This document shows positions 61,147 to 64,000 of a stretch of DNA of 64,000 nt, one piece after another. Position 1 is the stretch's first letter. Each line of letters begins with the position of its first letter. The stretch covers positions 5,642,001-5,706,000 of the forward strand of contig OZ252260.1 of NCBI GenBank assembly GCA_965249925.1, given 5' to 3'. The position numbers and the translations under genes were made by a program. The notes beneath the pieces were generated by a model. That model saw nothing but the letters and a program-made list of their open reading frames with translations. It was not told where the DNA came from and did not search any database. The DNA comes from Hoeflea_A sp965249925. Its GTDB lineage: Bacteria; Pseudomonadota; Alphaproteobacteria; Rhizobiales; Rhizobiaceae.

Positions 61147-61956
61147 ATGCGTCTGCAGATCTCGCACCGCACGACCTATACCTACGAACCGGCAGCGTCA
61201 CGCGTATCCTTGCGGTTGAAGTTGTTTCCCTCGATTTTCGACGGCCAGACAGCGCAATCCTGGGACGTCCATATCAACGGCGAAAAGGTTGAGCCGATCT
61301 ATGTGTCCGGATATGGCGACGACGTCGCCCTATGGCAGAGCCGTGCGCCCCTGGAGAGTGCTGAGGTGGTGGCGGGCGGAGTTGTTTTGACCGAGGACAG
61401 GGCCGGCATTGTCCGAGACCTGCCACGACGTCCCCCTTCAGCGATCTTCTTGCGCACGACGGATCTGACCAAACCAAGCGATGCCATCCGCAGCCTTGCG
61501 CAATCCTCCAAGCTTGACAACGAATTGGAGACGGCTCACGCCCTGTCGCTGTCGGTCAAGGATGCGGTGGCCTATCAGACAGAGGCGACGCATAGTCAAA
61601 CGACCGCCGCCGAAGCCGTGGAGCTTGGCGCAGGCGTATGCCAGGACCATGCCCACGCCTTCATTTCGGCCTGTCGAACGCTCGGACTTCCGGCACGCTA
61701 CGTCACCGGCTACCTGCGGGCTACCGAGGATCAGGAAGATCTGCTTGAGACCCATGCATGGGCTGAAGTCCACGTTGGCGGTCTTGGCTGGGTCGGAATC
61801 GATCCGTCGCACGGTATTTCACCCACCGACCATTACATTCGACTCACCTGTGGGCTGGACGCCGATGACGCCACCCCGATAAAAGGGCATGTCGTCGGTG
61901 GATCCGAGATCTTCCTGACGGCGCAGGTTGCTGTTGCAGAAAGTCAGCAGCAGTGA
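61147..61956 (+). CDS. Transglutaminase-like protease family protein
   Basis: A 269-residue protein with an N-terminal beta domain (MRLQISHRTTYTYEPAASRV) and a transglutaminase core. The catalytic cysteine is in GAGVCQDHAHAFISACR near residue 160, histidine in THAWAEVHVGGLGWVGIDPSHG (two parts) near 202, and aspartate in the same GIDPSHG. The triad is intact. It is the third gene of the operon and probably acts as a peptidase or acyl transferase on the product of the ATP-grasp enzyme. Confidence 0.93.
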   Translation: MRLQISHRTTYTYEPAASRVSLRLKLFPSIFDGQTAQSWDVHINGEKVEPIYVSGYGDDVALWQSRAPLESAEVVAGGVVLTEDRAGIVRDLPRRPPSAIFLRTTDLTKPSDAIRSLAQSSKLDNELETAHALSLSVKDAVAYQTEATHSQTTAAEAVELGAGVCQDHAHAFISACRTLGLPARYVTGYLRATEDQEDLLETHAWAEVHVGGLGWVGIDPSHGISPTDHYIRLTCGLDADDATPIKGHVVGGSEIFLTAQVAVAESQQQ

Positions 61957-61983
61957 TGTGACGTCAGACGAGGGGGCTGTCAC

Positions 61984-62718
61984 GTGACCTATTGCGTTGC
62001 GATCAAGCTGGATGCGGGCATGGTCCTGCTGTCCGACACGCGAACCAATGCCGGGCTCGATAACATCGCGCGTTTCGGCAAGATGCACTGTTGGGAAGTA
62101 CCTGGCGAGCGGGTCGTGGCGCTGCTGACCGCTGGTAACCTGTCGATCACTCAAGGGGTGATTACCCGGCTTGAGAAGCAGATCGAAACCGCGCAGGTCG
62201 AACCTGACACTGAAACCATTCTCAACGCGGACAGTATGTTCCGGATCGCTCAAATCGTCGGCGAAACCACACTGTCGGTCCAGCAACGGCATCGCGAAGG
62301 CATGGAAGCGGATGGTGCGTCCTACGACGTAAGCATCCTCGTCGGCGGTCAGCGCAGGGGCGGTTCATTGCGCTTGTTTCTTGTTTACGCCGCCGGCAAT
62401 TTCGTCGAGGCGACCTCGGACACGCCGTTTTTCCAGATCGGCGAGCACAAATACGGCAAGCCCATCCTCGACCGCGTCATCACGTCGCACACGCGCCTCG
62501 AGAAGGCCAAACTGGCGGCCTGCGTCTCCATGGATTCAACGCTGCGCAGCAATCTTTCGGTCGGCATGCCGCTCGACCTGGCAATCATCGAGACCGGAAA
62601 GTTCGCCTTTTCCGAACGGCGCCGCATCGAGCCGGATGATGCGGATTTCAATGCGTTATCAGAGGCTTGGTCGCGAGCCTTGAATTCAGCTTTCCACGAC
62701 TTGCCACAGGTGTTCTGA
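61984..62718 (+). CDS. Anbu-type proteasome-like peptidase
   Basis: A 244-residue Ntn-hydrolase related to HslV and 20S beta subunits (Anbu/BPH family). It begins TYCVAIKLDAGMVLLSDTRT after the initiator, so removal of the first residue exposes an N-terminal threonine nucleophile. Counting from that Thr1, Asp17 (in LLSDTRT) and Lys32 (in RFGKMH) match the conserved active-site positions. The start is GTG at 61984 after GAGGGGG. It is the fourth gene of the ATP-grasp/alpha-E/transglutaminase operon, the standard Anbu setting. Confidence 0.93.
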   Translation: MTYCVAIKLDAGMVLLSDTRTNAGLDNIARFGKMHCWEVPGERVVALLTAGNLSITQGVITRLEKQIETAQVEPDTETILNADSMFRIAQIVGETTLSVQQRHREGMEADGASYDVSILVGGQRRGGSLRLFLVYAAGNFVEATSDTPFFQIGEHKYGKPILDRVITSHTRLEKAKLAACVSMDSTLRSNLSVGMPLDLAIIETGKFAFSERRRIEPDDADFNALSEAWSRALNSAFHDLPQVF

Positions 62719-63038
62719 GTTTGCACAAGCCGAGCCATTGGTCCTGCAACCGATGGTATCAATGAATTACCGGCTTTCACCATTATGGGTGATGCGCCCG
62801 CGTATCGAACCGGGTTGGAATGAAGCCGCCGGACATGATTCCTCCCAACCGGCTTTGCGGGGCGTCCTGCGGATTGCGCCCGGCAAAGGACCTGCGATAA
62901 CGCCCGCGGCCCCAATGCAACAAATGCGGGTGGCTCCACAATCGCAGCGGACGGCCGTTGCGCAGCCAAGTTCATGCCCTGGCAGCGACAACGCGCCGTC
63001 CGGGTCCGGTTCTCGTGAGATCTCGGGCCTTCGGCGGT
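62719..63038. other. Gap between Anbu gene and aminotransferase gene
   Basis: 320 bp between convergent genes. I see no plausible gene, RNA or strong terminator in it; the open frames here have no family resemblance and no ribosome-binding sites. Confidence 0.5.
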
Positions 63039-64000
63039 TTAGCTCACATGCGTGTGCCGCTGGAGTGCGGCATCGACGGCACTGACGATCTCGTCGATAT
63101 CACTGCGGGTGCTGATCAGGGCAGGGCTGAAGCAGAGCGTATTGTTGAGCGTTTCGATGCTGCGATTGGTGGCACCGATGATCACGCCCTGGGCCATGCA
63201 ATCCGCAACGATCGCCTGGACCAGCGTTTCGGCGACCGGTTCCTTGGTGTCGCGGTCGCGTACCAGTTCGGCGCCACAGAAAAGTCCCTTGCCGCGCACG
63301 TCGCCGATCATGGCGTGCTTGTCCTTCAATCCGTTCAGGTGGTCGAGCAGATAGGCACCCATGTCTTCGGTGTTCCTCAGAAGGTCCTCGTCCTCGATGA
63401 TGCGCATGTTCTCCAGCGCCGCCGCCGGTCCGGCCGCGCAGCCGCCAAAGGTCGAGATGTCCCGAAAGTAGCTCATCGGATCATCCGGAGCACTTTTAAA
63501 CTGTTCGAAAACCGCTTCGGTCGTCACCGTGCACGAAATCGCCGCGTAGCCGGATGCAACCCCCTTGGCCATGGTCACGATATCCGGTTGAACGCCATAG
63601 TGCTGGTAGCCGAACCACTTGCCGGTGCGCCCAACTCCACACACCACCTCGTCGATATGAAGCAGGATGTCGTAAGTGCGGCAGATCTCCTGGACCGTCT
63701 CCCAATACCCGTCCGGTGGTGTAATCACGCCGCCGCCGGCGGTGATCGGTTCGAGCACCATGGCGCCGATGGTGTCGGGACCCTCTCGCAAGATCACGTC
63801 CTCGATTGCGCGCGCCGCACGGATCCCATAATCGTCGCAGGGACCGAATTGCGACCGGTACTCAAGACAGTGCGGCACCTCGATGAAACCCGGCGTGAAG
63901 GGACCATACTGATCCTTGCGCTGATTTTGGCCGCTCGAGCTCAGTGCAGTTATCGTCGTGCCGTGATAGTCCCGCTCGCGAAACAGAATCTTGTGTTTCT
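63039..64000 (-). CDS. Class III aminotransferase, N-terminal part outside the window
   Basis: About 320 residues of a fold-type I PLP aminotransferase; the frame stays open to the right edge (KHKILFRERDYHGTTITALS). The internal part has GAMVLEPITAGGGVITPP, LLHIDEVVCGVGRTGKWFGY, and the PLP lysine in VTMAKGVASGYAAIS. This wording is close to taurine-pyruvate and beta-alanine/omega-amino acid-pyruvate aminotransferases. It is on the minus strand and unrelated in direction to the Anbu operon. The missing start lies beyond 64000. Confidence 0.9.
   Translation of the reverse strand, partial: KHKILFRERDYHGTTITALSSSGQNQRKDQYGPFTPGFIEVPHCLEYRSQFGPCDDYGIRAARAIEDVILREGPDTIGAMVLEPITAGGGVITPPDGYWETVQEICRTYDILLHIDEVVCGVGRTGKWFGYQHYGVQPDIVTMAKGVASGYAAISCTVTTEAVFEQFKSAPDDPMSYFRDISTFGGCAAGPAAALENMRIIEDEDLLRNTEDMGAYLLDHLNGLKDKHAMIGDVRGKGLFCGAELVRDRDTKEPVAETLVQAIVADCMAQGVIIGATNRSIETLNNTLCFSPALISTRSDIDEIVSAVDAALQRHTHVS

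Noticed and set aside
62738..63085. Possible 115-codon gene between the Anbu and aminotransferase genes
   Set aside because: No ribosome-binding site, no recognisable motif, and its end overlaps the aminotransferase gene on the other strand.

Overview
The window is dense (few gaps above 250 bp), GC-rich and entirely protein-coding, with no rRNA, tRNA, CRISPR array, integrase or insertion sequence that I could find. Gene content and style point to an alphaproteobacterium of the Hyphomicrobiales (Rhizobium/Mesorhizobium/Nitratireductor/Hoeflea type): an frcR-frcBCAK fructose uptake module, several sugar ABC operons with local LacI/ROK regulators, DUF992 and DUF4173 proteins, and many FCD-type GntR regulators. 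The genus is an inference.

Layout. 1-5861 (minus): a sugar/polyol ABC importer operon (binding protein, two permeases, ATPase) followed by a sugar-phosphate isomerase-like protein and a Gfo/Idh/MocA dehydrogenase cut by the window edge; two LacI-type operators flank its promoter. 6058-11321: frcK, frcA, frcC, frcB (minus) divergent from frcR (plus), with back-to-back promoters whose -35 boxes form an inverted repeat. 11406-17070: a periplasmic protein with eight EF-hand loops, divergent from an OmpR-type two-component pair, then a DUF4173 membrane protein with a response regulator that has no kinase beside it. 17405-24748: a LacI regulator with a 22-bp palindromic operator, and an ABC importer operon with unusual permeases (one carries a DUF11-like extracytoplasmic insert, the other a four-helix N-terminal extension), a GH63/MGH1-like glycoside hydrolase and an ATPase. 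24754-31808: housekeeping and accessory genes (ferredoxin-NADP reductase, Lrp regulator/MFS pair, threonine dehydratase-like enzyme, SRPBCC protein, glycosyltransferase, Glyoxalase_8 protein).

31811-35413 is a GntR-controlled set (class II aldolase/decarboxylase, lactonase-like MBL hydrolase, ABM monooxygenase, Gfo/Idh dehydrogenase, GntR) with a palindromic operator in the divergent promoter. 36559-39711 pairs a FadH-type flavoenzyme and a SnoaL-like protein with a PadR regulator. 39764-46101 holds DUF992, an FMN-dependent glutamate-synthase-like enzyme, two tandem paralogous MFS transporters and a D-2-hydroxyacid dehydrogenase. 46189-53253 is a catabolic cluster (GlxA-type AraC regulator, GntR, DapA-like lyase, aldehyde dehydrogenase, amine oxidase, two overlapping SDRs), followed by a trimethylamine methyltransferase (MttB) family gene.

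The most striking gene is 55474-58701: a 1075-residue single-chain reductive dehalogenase fused to a phthalate-dioxygenase-reductase-type FMN/NAD/2Fe-2S module, directly behind a MarR regulator preceded by two identical 20-bp operators. It has no Tat signal and no RdhB partner, so it looks like a cytoplasmic, catabolic, self-sufficient dehalogenase related to BhbA and NpRdhA. Downstream, 58800-62718 is the four-gene ATP-grasp/alpha-E/transglutaminase/Anbu operon, thought to make and hydrolyse an unknown peptide. The window ends in a class III aminotransferase fragment.
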